Source: Toxonevra muliebris (lineage: Eukaryota > Arthropoda > Insecta > Diptera > Pallopteridae). Taken from it: 64,000 nucleotides of DNA. The stretch lies in contig OY829326.1 of the NCBI GenBank assembly GCA_963691655.1, forward strand, positions 85,305,235 through 85,369,234, in the 5' to 3' direction. The notes under the pieces are model-generated. The model did no database searches and was not told where the DNA came from. It worked only from the letters and a program-made list of their open reading frames with translations. A program made the translations under genes and the position numbers. Shown piece after piece: positions 33,515 through 46,082 of the stretch. The stretch's first letter is position 1, and each line of letters opens with the position of its first letter.

Positions 33515-34090
33515 GATTTTATTTTGCTAATAACTTTTCTTTCGTATTTTTGAAAATTACGTCCTTTTTTCTAAACGAACTTTCTAATGGTATGCAACAC
33601 TTATTTCAATTATTTCAAATTAATCGGTTGTGAGCGATGAAACAAAGAGTGAGCGTATTTTCATACAATGCCTTATCAAATAGTAAAAGAAACCCACAAA
33701 TTTTATAACAATAATGACTTTTGTGCTGGTAAGTATATAGGGTTTTGTCCACTAGACATTCTGTTATAGTTTGGTAAAAATAAGCACCATTTTAGAAAAC
33801 ATACGAAGAAAAAAATTGACTTTTAAAATCGATCCGAATTACCAGCATGCGTTTTTCTAGTTGCATATAATTCGGATCGATGATCGGAATTACAAGCAAA
33901 TGAGGTGTTTGCATAATTACGAAATCTAGGGAAACTGTATAGTTTTAATTAATGAAAGTTTTTTAGTTGAGATTTAGATATAATAGGTGATGTTTGGAAA
34001 TAATTTGGGTCGACCCTTTGTTTAGAGACTTTTTGTGGAATTTTATTTCAAAGTTTAGATAAACTTGAAAAATATTTTAAGTTTTAGTCA
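33515..34090 (+). repeat. Repeat family with GATCCGAATTAC motif, copy 2
   Basis: It matches 15240-15740 over its length in the same orientation. It adds an inverted motif pair (AATTCGGATCGATGATC near 33870). It carries about 70 bp between GCATAATTACGAAAT and the TAGATATAATAGGTGA block that copy 1 lacks. Confidence 0.7.
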
Positions 34091-34242
34091 AAAATTTTGC
34101 ATTTTAAAATCAAAAAATATTTTTTTTTAATTTAAATATTAATTGTAATTAATAGCTTTTATACTAATAGTTATACCAATTTTGAAACTAACAAGTAATT
34201 TTTAGTCAAATTCAATATAAAATATATTTTTAAATATATATA

Positions 34243-35226
34243 GGGGAAAAGCATGCATGTTGAGACAGTCCAATATTTTTGTTTTTTTCCACTAACGGTA
34301 CGAATGTTTCTGCTGTCACGTTGATATAACATCAGCAGTAAATTTTTCATTACAGAGAGACCTACTTGATGCCATTCCTTATGTTTCAAACAGAATTTCC
34401 AAAAAATTTTTGTGAAAAAAGTGAATTCGAGAATTTTCTAAACGTAAAAAAATGTAGTTATTAAAGCCGTACAAAAAGGTTAATATAACATTCGTACTAC
34501 AGTTTTTGTTCTACTTTAATGTTCCGAAGGAATTTTTAACATATCTTGCATAGTGAAAAAAAATATTACATCATTTCAAAATATCGGCGATGCTTGCAGG
34601 TTGAGACACATGAAGGCATGCAGGTTGAGAAACTGTGTACCGTTATATGTTTTGGTGGGGAAATGCCAGAGACCTCATTTTAATGCTTGTTTATGTTCGG
34701 AATTGCTATTGAACTTTTATAATAAGCGAATACAGGCAATCGAAAAAAGTAAACGTCGTCTTCAGATGAAGATGTTGATTTCTATATGATATGTATGAAG
34801 AATCTGCCAGTCAAACTAACTAACACAAATTCCGTGGAATGCAACAAGTGTCAACAACCATTCTATTTAAAGTGTGCCAACATAACGCGAAGTTATTTCA
34901 CGTGCCGAAAATGCTACCTTTTTTCTCTTCTTCTTGGCTTAGGCCTTTATGATAAATAAATTAAAAATAATACTTTGAAGTTCATCGTCATAATTTTTTT
35001 TCGCTCCATCATTTTCTAAATTTCTATGACTGTCTCAACCTGCATGTCAATAATTTTGTTTGCCAAAAAACATATGTTCGGAAAATTGGCCACAACTTTT
35101 TTCTGCAGTAAAGGTGTAGCCCAAGACATTACGTTTGTAACAGTATATAGCTTTCTGTAATATTTTTTTTAGTAAAAAATTTTGGACATAAAAACAAAAG
35201 CCATCTCAATCTACAAGCCTTTCCCC
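34243..35226 (+). mobile_element. DNA element with PHD-like cysteine cluster, copy 1
   Basis: It is flanked by TA. The left end is GGGGAAAAGCATGCATGTTG and the right end inverse is GGGGAAAGGCTTGTAGATTG, with GAGA following in both. Internal AGGTTGAGACA/TGTCTCAACCT motifs repeat near 34595 and 35025. Near 34840 the plus strand reads CNKCQQPFYLKCANI, then YFTCRKC, a C-x2-C..(Y/H)xKC..CxxC pattern like a PHD finger C-terminus. The rest of a transposase is not readable. The superfamily is uncertain; TA duplication points to Tc1/mariner/pogo. Confidence 0.6.
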
Positions 35227-36000
35227 TACTTATCATTTAACACAAGGAGTATTTAACCCCAAATCCTTTCCCCTTTTCTAAGCCCGTTAAATCTGCTATT
35301 GCTACGTAAAATTGCACAGTCCCATACTTTTGTTTTTAATATATTCACACCTATCGCCCAGCCACAGCCTCTTTCCCTAATTTTGATACGCCCATGAGTA
35401 GGCCCATAATTGAGAATCAGTATACATGCATAAATTGTTTTTATATAAATATTTTTCTTAAACACCAAATTTATCTTTTGCATTTAAATAAACCTCAAAT
35501 TAAAGATAATTTGCTCTAAATTTTGCTGATCCGAATTACAAACATCATCGATCCGACTTTCATGCGCACTCAATTTTTCGATCCGAATTACATGCAATCC
35601 ATTTTTTTCGAAGTGATATTACCCAAGTAACTATTAAAAAAAAAATGTATGTTTTGTTTTTTTTTTTTGTTGGTAGCTAAGAACTTAAAAAGAGGAGGAA
35701 AAATGCTTTAATTTTCTTTAAAGCACTTTTTTCACAAATCTGTAATCCTTATTTTTAACGCTTAAAGTTTCCCTTGCAAAAATCGATCCGAATTACCTAC
35801 ACTTACGTTATATCTAGTTTTTCTTTTGGATAAAAATATAAGACCACATACTAAAAATGTGGCTCACACGTCCGGCTTTCCTCGCTTAACTTTTTTCGAT
35901 AGCATCTTCATTCCTTAAAGTGTTATACACAGTTAGAATTAAAAAAAAAAAAATCGATTTTTTCTTCCATTTTTGTAATGTACATATATTTAAATATGTA
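35227..36000. repeat. Remnant with GATCCGAATTAC motifs
   Basis: Four variants of the motif occur at about 35525-35790 (GATCCGAATTACAAA, GATCCGACTTTC, GATCCGAATTACATG, GATCCGAATTACCTA). This tail probably belongs with 33515-34090, split by the PHD-type element. No coding sequence was seen. Confidence 0.5.
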
Positions 36001-37011
36001 CCCGGGTATGAGACAGCACCAAGTATGAGACAGTGGATTATTTACATCATGCAATATCAATATTTCCGATCTGACTACTATCAAACTTTTTTTAACATGA
36101 GCCAGTTTTTATGGTAATGCCGGAGTGAATAGACTTATTGCGTGTATCAGTTGAAAACATCGTGTGTAAAAATCAATTACGAAACCTTTTTTTGATTTTT
36201 TTCAAAGCGATATATTTTCGAACGAAATAATTGAAAAAGATGAGTACGATATAATACATTAGCATTTAGTGTTTTACGTATATTTCGCGATTAAATTTTG
36301 GATTATGCCAATATATCTGAGGTCAAAAGAGTAACTGCTTAAGTCTGAAAATCTCATTTCTAGTAAACACGGTTTGAAGTTAATGTGATTGGTTGCCACT
36401 CTATGTAAGCGAAAACCTTTATTTTTTATAACTTTGGTTTTAGAAAACATAGACTTTCGGGGACTCCACGCACATATGCATTAGAATAAGAAGAACACGA
36501 TAGTATTTATAACTCAATTCTGTCTTAAGTCGACTTAAGCGTTTATTGCTATTGACCACAGATATGGTTGGAAATAGTTTTTTTTTGTTATTTAGCGGGT
36601 ATGAGACATAGCATATCACAGGGTATGAGACGCCACTTAACTACTGTTTTGATCCATTTTCTTTTGGAATTTTAACCTTGTCAAACCCAAAAAAGAAAAT
36701 CGTCCATCAAATGCATCACATGCAAGCGACCTGTTCATTTGAAATGTGAAAACATTGCGAAAGCAATTTGGATGGAGAAGACGAGGGAGATGATGAATAA
36801 AAACTGCCATTTCGATTTACCTTAGCCACTGAAGGCCTATAAAATAATTAAATTTATATTTATTAATAGTTATGGGGTAAACATTATTTTTTTTGGCAAA
36901 AATACACATCCTCAGAAAATTGCGTATTTTTACTGCCTTTCCCACAGTATATAAAACTTTCGATTTGGTTTAACCAGTGAAAATGTATGGCTCAAAAACA
37001 AAATCCGTCTC
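36001..37011 (+). mobile_element. DNA element with PHD-like cluster, copy 2 (related family)
   Basis: The left end CCCGGGTATGAGACAG and right inverse TTCCCGGTTATGAGACG are next to TA on both sides. The motif GGTATGAGAC repeats inside (36598-36635). Near 36700-36760 the plus strand reads CITCKRPVHLKCENIAKA, again a C-x2-C..HLKC pattern, parallel in position to the copy at 34243-35226. The interior is otherwise decayed. A shared layout with different end sequences suggests two subfamilies of one transposon type. Confidence 0.55.
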
Positions 37012-37279
37012 ATAACCGGGAATACTCCTTTATATTCTCGGAAAATTCTACTGAATTCGAATTCATCCGATTTTTGGAGTACTAAAATAATTTCCATGTT
37101 TTGTTAATTTCTTTTGTCATTGGCGTGTTCGTAGTTACACAGTTATTAGTATTAACATAGGTGACATTGTTGATACTAATTTGGACCTGACAGTTCTACC
37201 AGTGCCATCCGGTGCAATGCCAACAATTCCAAAATAGCGCTATGCAATACAATTCTAGAAGTCTAACCTTGATTTTTGC

Positions 37280-37516
37280 AGGGAACTGGGCCTGGACTTG
37301 ATTGTAAGCACATTTTCACTGGCGTACTCCGTACTCTGTCGTCTACAGCCATCAACACCACAATTAATGAGTGGGTCGATTTGGCTCACATTCGTAAATG
37401 GGAGGTACTGAGGGGCTTTAGACAAACAAAGATCACGTTGCCTGTCTTCTCAAAGCATTTCACAGATTTCTTGCTATTAGTTAACAGAAAGAGCTATAGG
37501 CAGCTGGTGGGATTAT
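37280..37516 (+). pseudogene. LINE C-terminal fragment
   Basis: It reads LRTLSSTAINTTINEWVDLA, then RGFRQTKITLPVFSKHFTDF and NRKSYRQLVGL. This is the region between RNase H and the terminal zinc knuckle of the LOA/R1/I-type LINE, closely parallel to 59180-59380. It stops before the knuckle. Confidence 0.8.
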
Positions 37517-37549
37517 AAGTTCTAAGCCATTACGAGCGAATCCGTATAA

Positions 37550-38010
37550 AATTTGGGTCACTTCTCTCGTAACGGCTTATTAGAAGCATTTTACAATGAT
37601 TCCCGAAATTTTTTTTTATTTTTTTTTTTTGTTTCCCTGGAATTGAACTAAAAGGGAATCAATTACTTTCGAGGAATCATTCCAACTAAATTGGAATTTA
37701 TTTCTAAGAAAGTAATTGATTACACTTAAATAATAAATTCATTTCTTTTCAATTACATTTTTAATTCCTTTAAGGAATTGATATATTTTTAATTACAAAA
37801 TGCAATTCCCTGTAATGGAATCGAAAATTTTTCCAATTCCTTTACCTAGGAATTTAAAAATTTTAATTACTGATTACAATTCCTTGTAATAGTATTGAAA
37901 CTTTTATCAATTCCATTACCAAGGAATTGAAAACATTAAAGTGCCAATTACAATTCCTTGAAATTGGAATCGGGAATGTAATGTAATTGAATTTACCCAG
38001 CTCTGATTTT
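37550..38010. repeat. AT-rich repeat with AATTCCTT motifs
   Basis: Short degenerate motifs of the type AATTCC(T)TTGTAATTG recur many times on both strands. The right boundary TTTACCCAGCTCTG resembles a hAT-type terminus (CAGAGCTGGGTAAA inverted). A matching left end was not found, so the boundaries are uncertain. Confidence 0.4.
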
Positions 38011-38289
38011 AATGAGGGATCAATGAAGAGTAAGATATTTACTTTTGGATTCAAACCGAGATACGATTTTTTTAATTTTGGCCAACTAAATTTTTCAGCG
38101 GCCTCATAATGCACTGTTTATATGTAAATGCAAATAAAGAAAATGGCAATCTACGTCACAGACACAAAAGCTTCTCTCAATTTTGTGAGAGCCAAATAAC
38201 GGAGATGAGCGTGGCGTAATCTTGTATTCTATCATTCTTGTACTGGAACTTAAAAAAGGAGGATAGCACAACGTATAACCCTTTGTGAG

Positions 38290-38505
38290 TATGAGTATAT
38301 CGCACCATGAGAATAGAAGTGTCGTAACTTTCAATGGAACACTGCCGAAACTTCCACCTTTTCCCGTTTAAGCGCTATTTAGCCAACAACAGTTTTCCAT
38401 CACATGAAACATCACACTATTACAATGTTTGAAATGCGATTATCTCAAAACTATGTTGTGGAAGCTACGACACTTCTATTCTCATGATGCGATATAGTTA
38501 GATTA
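38290..38505. repeat. Small inverted repeat
   Basis: ATATCGCACCATGAGAATAG at 38296 and its near-exact inverse near 38497 form arms of about 40 bp, running on through AAGTGTCGTA. It is probably a MITE remnant. No coding sequence. Confidence 0.6.
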
Positions 38506-40860
38506 CTACTCGTCTTATGTAAGAGTTATGAGTTGTACTCTGTTATTACACCCGCACTAATACTTTATAGCAAAGTACTCTCCAATTACAGGTCGATTCC
38601 GTACGTTGTGGGGGATTCCCCAAATTGTGGGGAAACGCATCAATTTTTTGACGACATTTGTCAAAGGTGAACTTCATTGTTCTCGACATGGGTTCACTAA
38701 AAGTTAATTTACTAGTTCAAATATAACTCGATTTGAAAAATTTTTGTACTTTAAATAAATTAAATTGAATTACCTACAATCCTACGTACTTTAGTTTTAA
38801 AAAAATTACCGCTATATTCGAAATCCTAACGGGTGAATTTAAAAATTCATAAAAAAAAAGTGCTAAATGGTCACTTTAGGCGCTAGGGGTGGCTTTGGGT
38901 TCAGTTGTATCAAAAAACTGGTACGCTTTAGCGTCATTTTTTACATAGATATGGATATCTGAAAATCTTTTATATGCAAGTTAAATGCTTTTTCCATACA
39001 AAATCCCAAACCACGGTTTTCGGAGTAGCGCATCCAGTTTTCACAAATTTAAATTTTTTTTTCATTTTAATTGGTTTTTAACACCCTATTTTCATATTCT
39101 GCTGTCACAATTAAGATCTGAAATATTTTAGCAAAATGTATGGAGCAAATAAGCCATCTAATATACATATACAAAATTGTGTTTTTTATATGTATCGGTA
39201 GAAATGTGTGAGGAATCGTTCCGGAAATTGGGGAATTTTTTGACGTGTTTCGGGGAATTAGCTCAACATCACCTGACAACACTGGTTACCACAAAAACTA
39301 ATATTGTTACTGAGTTTGAGAATCGATATTCTCGCATCGCGTTAACGCAATAACCCACCATGGAGTTGTTTTTTTGTGGGGTGAAAAGATTTTGCGATAT
39401 TTTCATAGCAAATAGAATACGGAAATGAATCGTACATGTTTTTTATAATTTTCATATTTTTGTATAGTTTTAGAAGAATATACATTTTTTCTTCAAAGGA
39501 AATATATTAAGTTAAATATTTTTATAAAACATGACCATTTCGTCGTTTTTTCAATGCAAAGCATACAAATGCCAGCTATTTTGTAATTATTACCAGCTTC
39601 AGAGGTTGTAATAAAAATAACGCTTGCTTACAGAATACCAATTAGACGTAAAATTTGCCAAAGCTTCTATTTTTCGGTAACAAAATAGACGTTACCACGA
39701 CAGAATCGATCTGTTATTGAAAATCCAATCAATCATTGAACGACTTGAGTCACTGGCGTATTTTTCTTGCAAAATATCATGCTCTTTTTTTGGGATTACG
39801 CTATTTTTTCATTGCAGTATGGAGAGTAATAAAGATTGATTTTTGTGTAGTTAGTTTTAGTGTTACCATAAAGAAACATTCATCTGTAAACTACAGTTTT
39901 TTTAGACGCATTGCAAATGCAATATTATTATTATACAGCAGCTTTATTGCAATTTGAACCAAATAGCATATTCCTTGTTATCAGAGTGTTTGGAATTTAG
40001 AAAAATACACGAGACACTAAAACAGTTTTTCTGTGCGTTTTATTTTTCAAAATCGACCAAATCTGGAATCACTGCTAATAACTACTGTCTGTATCACACT
40101 CTCATTCTCTGCGTGCGTTTTGTGGTACTTGCATACATAGACCCCTGTTATATGCAGCAATACTTGAGTCTCTTTTGAAGTTGCTCCGTAATTTCTCGTG
40201 CTATTATACGCTGCAGATCAAAAATTGAGTTGCAATATTTTTGACATTTAATTCAATTTGCCTTATACTGTTTCCGTTGAAAACCATGCAAACCTTTAAT
40301 GATAACATTTCATTGTTTATAATTTTTAACAGTTTTTAATAAATTTTCATACACATAAGTCTTAAATTTTCGAAATTTTCGAAAAAAAAGAAATATTTAT
40401 GCTGACGAATTAATGTTATGTACATAAATCTGAGTAAAGATCTCAAAATGAGAATAAAGCAATTACGCAAAAATACGGAAGAGTTAAAAGAAACGGTTAG
40501 AGTATTGCAACAACATCAGCGATCGTGCAATTTTGCCTACCCCGCAAGCGTCTCACCCCTTTTACTATCGAACTCAAATTGCACGAAGAATTGCTGGGTA
40601 TAGTAGGAATCATACTAATATTATACTTACCTAATAGTGTGTTCACAAGGAAGTTGAAAATCGATTTTCGTTGACCAAAATTCGATTTTCAGGAAAGTCG
40701 TTCAGACGACATTTTATTTTTCATCTGTCAATGTTTATTTCCATTTTTTTGATATTATTTACTTTTCTTACACTTTTTACAAATAACTAATCTCATCATG
40801 TTTGGCAGATAGCAAAAAAAAGTACTAAATATTGTAAAAGATGGAGATTGCAGCCTTCCT
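38506..40860. other. Intronic stretch, nothing recognised
   Basis: No family signature in 2.3 kb. GGGGAA-containing segments at 38610-38640 and 39220-39260 share GGGGAA..AATTTTTTGACG in the same direction and may be ends of an old element. Frames of 60-74 codons look random. Confidence 0.5.
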
Positions 40861-42207
40861 TGATATAGAAAGCACATTCAATTGATGGCTCTATTGCGGC
40901 TTTTGTCTACAGTCTATTAATGAATAGGATCATTAACGCAAAGTTTGGTACCTCTTTCATTAGAAGGTTTGCGGTCAGAGGCACTCCGCAAGGTAGTGTC
41001 CTCTCTCCACTCCTCTGAAACCTTGCTGTAAATGATATCCTAACGAAACTTGAATAAACAGGGTGCAAAGTATTTGCCTATGCGGACGATGTTGTCATCG
41101 CCGCTTCGGGGAAATTTCTTGGTACACTTGTAGACTTATTGCAATGAGCTGTGAATGTCTTATCGTCCTGGTGCAATCACAGAGGACTATCGGCCAATGC
41201 ATCCAACACAGAATTAGTTCTATTCACTCGAAAGCACTCTATACCAAATTTTGATCCATCAACTCTAAATGGTAGTTCACTTATCGACTCGGAACAAGGC
41301 TATAGGCAGGAAATGGGGGTTAAAACCCAAGGTAATCATGTGGTTGCATACCAGTGTTTAGTCTTATTATATTCTACGGCGTAATAGTGTGGTGGGCAGT
41401 CATCTCAAAGAGCACCCAAAACAAAGAATTAGACAAAGTGCAGCTACTAGCTTCAATGTTAATTACAGGAGCACTGAATACGACACCCTCTAAGGGGCTC
41501 TACACCATCTAGGATCTCCTTCCAATAGATCTAGTCGGAAAGATCTCAGCGTTAATATCTGCAGTGAGACTGAATGCGATTCGTAGGTGGTCCCTCACAA
41601 ATTATGGTCATGGTACGATACTCAGTGAAACTAAATTTCTTTCACCCTCTGTTGATCTCACTCTCTCCCCATTATCCTCAGCTTCAGCTTCAGCACATAT
41701 ATTCTATCTCGACAAGAATGGAGTGTGAGTAATGTGATACGCCCTGATATCATCCACCTTTATACTGAAGGTTCAAATTCGGATGGTAGGGTTGGGGGTG
41801 GAATTCACTCTGAGCGCCTGAACATTTCGGTGCAGTTTCGTTTTCCTGATCACTGCAGCGTCTTTCAGGCAGAGCTGCTTGCGATCACTGAAGCCGCAAA
41901 TCTGATAAGATGTAATGCGATACCCTGTGGTGATATCTGCATTTTCACCGATAGTCAAGCGGCAATAAAATCCTTCCAATGTCCAGCTAATAACTCTAAA
42001 GTTGCCCTACAATGCAGATCGTCTCTTTACGAAACAGCCATTGCATGTAACCTGCACCTTATATGGGTACCTGGGCATAGCGACATTGAGAGAAACTGTA
42101 AGGCTGATGACCTCGCCAGACTTGGTACGACACTCAGCAATTCACTTATTATTGGTAACGTAGGTATACCACTTGCCACGTGTAAACTTCTAATTAAAGA
42201 TCCCACA
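40861..42207 (+). pseudogene. LINE RT plus RNase H, split by a hAT element
   Basis: Broken frames show the RT catalytic box KVFAYADDVVIAASG near 41080, then GLSANASNTELVLFTRKHSI. The RNase H frame from 41740 has IHLYTEGSNSDGRVGGGIHS (the Asp of TDGS is Glu here), VFQAELLAITEA (Glu), ICIFTDSQAAIKS (Asp) and IWVPGHSDIERNCKADDLA. The frame is cut at 42207 by the hAT insertion. The LINE resumes at 45373 with SRIAGREWNQLARQFWPM to about 45465. It is the same LINE group as 26116-27725. Confidence 0.85.
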
Positions 42208-45200
42208 CAGTGGCGGTACGTTTATATAAGCCAAAAAGCCGGGCTTACCTAGCAATCCTCAACTGAAATATTGTGCAATATTCACATATTTTCAAATTTG
42301 CACGTTTTGTTCCAAATGCAAGAATAATTTTCTTTTAAAGTTTTTAATTTGTGTTGCCCTGTTTTCAAATGGTTTATGCATGTGGAACATGTAGCATAAG
42401 TAAAATACCTAAGTACAAGCATTCATCCTATAGCAGTTTCTCTCATTGGCTTTTACAAGGCTTTCAAAATTTACAAATCACAACATTCTATTTCGCTTAT
42501 ACTCACAGGGAATTGTATGAATGTGCAGTTTTAAAAAGAGTACTAATGTACATTTCTTCCAATTATGTAGGATTTTATATTGAAATTAAAAGCTGGCTTT
42601 CGTTTTTTTTTTTACGTGTTTGAAATAAGTAAAAAAAAAAAAATTGCAGTTATTCTTATTTGGAACATTTTCGTTCCACTTCGCTTGGTTTTCTTTTTTG
42701 TGCGCTGTTGAGCTTACAATTGCTCAATTAATCAGGACAATATAAAAGAAGATCGCAGTTAATAAAGTTTTAAGAAACATTTCGTAAGTTTTTAAAGCTT
42801 TATTAATAGGGAAATTAATTTTGCATGTATTTTTCGATTTGCAGTGACGAATTCGGAGAGGCAGCAAGACGTTCTGTGTGCCGAAGATTTTCATTTACCG
42901 AAGAAATTGTGTAAACCGCGAAATGTAAACAACAAAAGTTTTAAGAAACATTTTATTACGATATTGCAAAATTTTGTAAGTTTAAAAGGGTTTAGTTATT
43001 AGGACAATTAATTTTGGATCTATTTCTGAATTTACAGTGCCGCATTCTTTAAAAATGTAACATATTTCTATTCAAGCAACGTGGTATTTCACAACTTCAG
43101 TCATTAAATGAGGGCCATGTTCATCATACCTGCACCTGCAAAAATTTAAATAAATAATAATTGAGCATTTTATCGATATTCCCATCCACGATCGTCTCAT
43201 CTTTGAGAATTTTATTGCCCGGTGTAGTTTTAACTAGATTACAGCATAAGTTTGCAGAAGTATACTTATAAGCTTAAACATTTTATTTTATTTTTTATAT
43301 AATTATAAGTTTTTGGCAAACTATGAGTTCGGAAGCCAATGAAATTGTTGTATGTGAAGGATTAAAGTGTATTAGGGAACTAATTTGTAATCAAAAACTA
43401 CAAACATTAAATTTTTCAAAGAAAAAAGAAATAACGGGCTCATTAAAACCTACTCCTAATTTATGCATAGCTCAAACTGGGAAATCGCACAAAAGGTTTT
43501 TCAATCGTTCGGTGTATAAGAATCGTTGGGTAGCTGGTTGTTCACATTTGAATAAACTACTTTGTTGGTATTGTATCTTTTTTCGAATGACAAAGGCTTG
43601 TGGAATTTTTTGGGTTACGATGATTTAAATAATTTATCAAATGCTATCAAAAAACATCAGATATCGCAAAATTATTTGAATGCAGTTATATCTTTCCACA
43701 AATTCGATAAAAAGCGGAAACCACTTTATCACGACAATTTTCGGAAGAAATTAATTGGCACAATTTAAAACTAGATCACAACCGAAGTGTATTTCAACGA
43801 CTAGTAGATATTGTTTGTCATTTGGCTCAACAGGAACTTCCATTTAGAGGTCATAATGAATCTGGATCCTCTTTAAATAGGGGTCATTTCTTAGAATGTG
43901 TTTCTTTATTGTCAAAGTATGATCACGCTTTAGAAAAACATATGCAAAACAGTAATACTGACCCAAACTATTTATCAAACAAAATACAAAATGGTTTCAT
44001 TTATTTCTATTATTCTGGATGAAACTCCAGATATTAGTAATAGAGACGTATCCGAAGATCGTACTGCAGATGCACTTACTAAAATTATTTTTGAATTCAT
44101 AAATAAATATGAGTGTAGTAAAAAACTAGTTGCTCAAAGCTGTGATGGTGCTAGCGTTATGTCCGGTGCTAGAAATGGAGTGCAACAAAAAGTACGGGAG
44201 TTATACCCTCACGCTATATATGTTTGGTGTAGTGCACATATTTTAAACTTAGTTTTATCTAAATCATGAAACAGAATTGGAGAAGTGAGTTTATTTTTTT
44301 CTGCCCTACAATCATTAGTTAATTTTTTTTTAATAATAGTATGAAACGGTCTGCACATTACAAAAAGTTCTGTAATAAAAAACTACCGCATATTTCTGCA
44401 ACTCGTTGGGCGTATTCATCCCTTATTGTCAATACAGTTTTTGAACAACAAAAAAAAGCCTTAACGATTTGTTTGAAGATATGATGGAAAATGACCAGAT
44501 TTGGGATGGCGATACCGATTTATTTGCTCGAAATATTCATAGTTTGCTCAAATCATTTGAATTTAATTTCTTCCTTGAAGTATTTCAAAATATATTTGTA
44601 AGAACAGATAACTTGTATAACATCATACAAAAATCGCAAGTAGAAGTCGGTTATAGTAGCAATAAAATTAAAGAATTTGATAATTGGTTGTGTTCAGATT
44701 TTCAATCCCTATTTGATCAATTTTACGATAAATCATTAGAACAAAATTCAGCACCATGATTGAAAAGAAATATCTCATGCCCTTCAGAGTTGTTGAAATT
44801 GGCTCACTTGGTTGTTACAATACCTGCAACCAGTTGCTCAGCAGAACGAGCTTTCTCTGCCTTAAAACGAATACACACTTATTTGAGAAATACGCAAGGG
44901 CAATGTCGTCTTTCCGAACTGTCCATAATCGCCAATGAAAAGGAACTCTTAATTAATGTAAAACGTTCAGTTCATTTTTATGACGACGTTATTAAATCTT
45001 TTCTGAAAAAAATAGGAGATTTCAATTTGAATATAAATGAACCTTTATTTCTTTTTTTTAGTGTAAAATAAATTTACTTTGATTACAGTTCCCAATTTTT
45101 TCTAATCCACTTTTAATCTGTATTTTTGTAGATATACTTTGTTTATTTTTTGTAATTGCTGAATTTGTGAATTTTCCATATGTTTGTACGCAAGTATTTC

Positions 45201-45364
45201 CATATAATCAATAAAAAAAATTAAATGAAACATTTCATGATTTTTTAAAGATCTTTAATATTCAACCACTTTCATAAATCCTATGTTGTTCTGAATTGAA
45301 GATATTTGGAGGAAAATTTTTTTCACTGGGCTTGTCCCATCAACAAATGCTAAGCACGCCACTG
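42208..45364 (+). mobile_element. hAT element (3.16 kb), former autonomous copy
   Basis: It starts CAGTGGCGGTACG and ends CGTGCTTAGC inverted to GCACGCCACTG, so both termini are CAGTGGCG. It is flanked by ATCCCACA (42200-42207) and CTCTCACA (45365-45372), an imperfect 8-bp duplication. Excising it and one duplication joins the LINE frame KDPT to SRIAGREW. The transposase inside is broken. Confidence 0.85.
43322..45071 (+). pseudogene. hAT transposase, ZMYM1-like
   Basis: Successive frames read as follows. KSHKRFFNRSVYKNRWVAGC and LNKLLCWYCIFF form an N-terminal TTF-type zinc domain. Next are LDHNRSVFQRLVDIVCHLAQ and LPFRGHNESGSSLNRGHFLE, then the catalytic-core ILDETPDISNR and KLVAQSCDGASVMSGARNG. 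YVWCSAHILNLVLSKS follows. The C-terminal hAT dimerisation block is PATSCSAERAFSALKRIHTY with LRNTQGQCRLSELSIIANEK. Several frameshifts (about 43620, 43770, 44000, 44270 and 44760) break it. The family resembles zinc finger MYM-type 1-like transposases with a DUF4371 core. Confidence 0.88.
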
Positions 45365-45469
45365 CTCTCACATCGCGAATAGCAGGTAGAGAATGGAACC
45401 AACTTGCCAGACAGTTTTGGCCGATGCCTAACCATAGTAACCTAACTCGCATACACGAGTAGTAATCGG

Positions 45470-46074
45470 CATCGTGGCGTCGTACGAATATTAATCGGCG
45501 TCGCCATAGGAAATTTTCAAACTTATACAAACGAAATGTTTTTTTTTTTCATTTGAATTGAAATAGATTCCATACAAATAGTTAACTGCAGAAAATTAAG
45601 AGATTTTTCATATGAATGCATTTAAAAATGATTTTATTTGCATTTTTTTTTTAATTGGAGAAAAAAATATTAATTTTATTGATTTTAATGTAAATACTAA
45701 AATAGGAAATAATTAATTTTTTTTCAAAAATTAAATCGATTTGATAAAAGCTAATTTTATTAATTTTAATTTGAATGAAAAAATAGTGAAATAATTAATT
45801 TATTTAGGAAATTTTATTAAAATAATAATAATTGTAATATTTGTTGGTGTGACTGCAAATTACAATTGGTTTCAATTTGATATTTTCCTACACAATATAG
45901 AGCACGCAATCATCTATATGCAAAATTGAATTTGCAAAGAAGAGCACGCAATAAACGATTACAGCGATGCCTACGATGCTGAATTTACAGTTACGTATTC
46001 GCATCGTACTCGGCGATTATTCATTAAATTTTAACGTACTCGTGCATACGTCCCTAGTACATACTTCAAGCACA
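45470..46074. other. AT-rich stretch, nothing recognised
   Basis: Long A/T runs near 45540-45830 and two similar GCATCG-containing segments near 45470 and 45965. No coding sequence or element ends. Confidence 0.5.
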
Positions 46075-46082
46075 CCGTGCGT

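Noticed and set aside
37550..38010. hAT MITE with defined ends
   Set aside because: Only the right end resembles a hAT terminus. No matching left end or target duplication was found, so it is listed as a repeat with uncertain borders.
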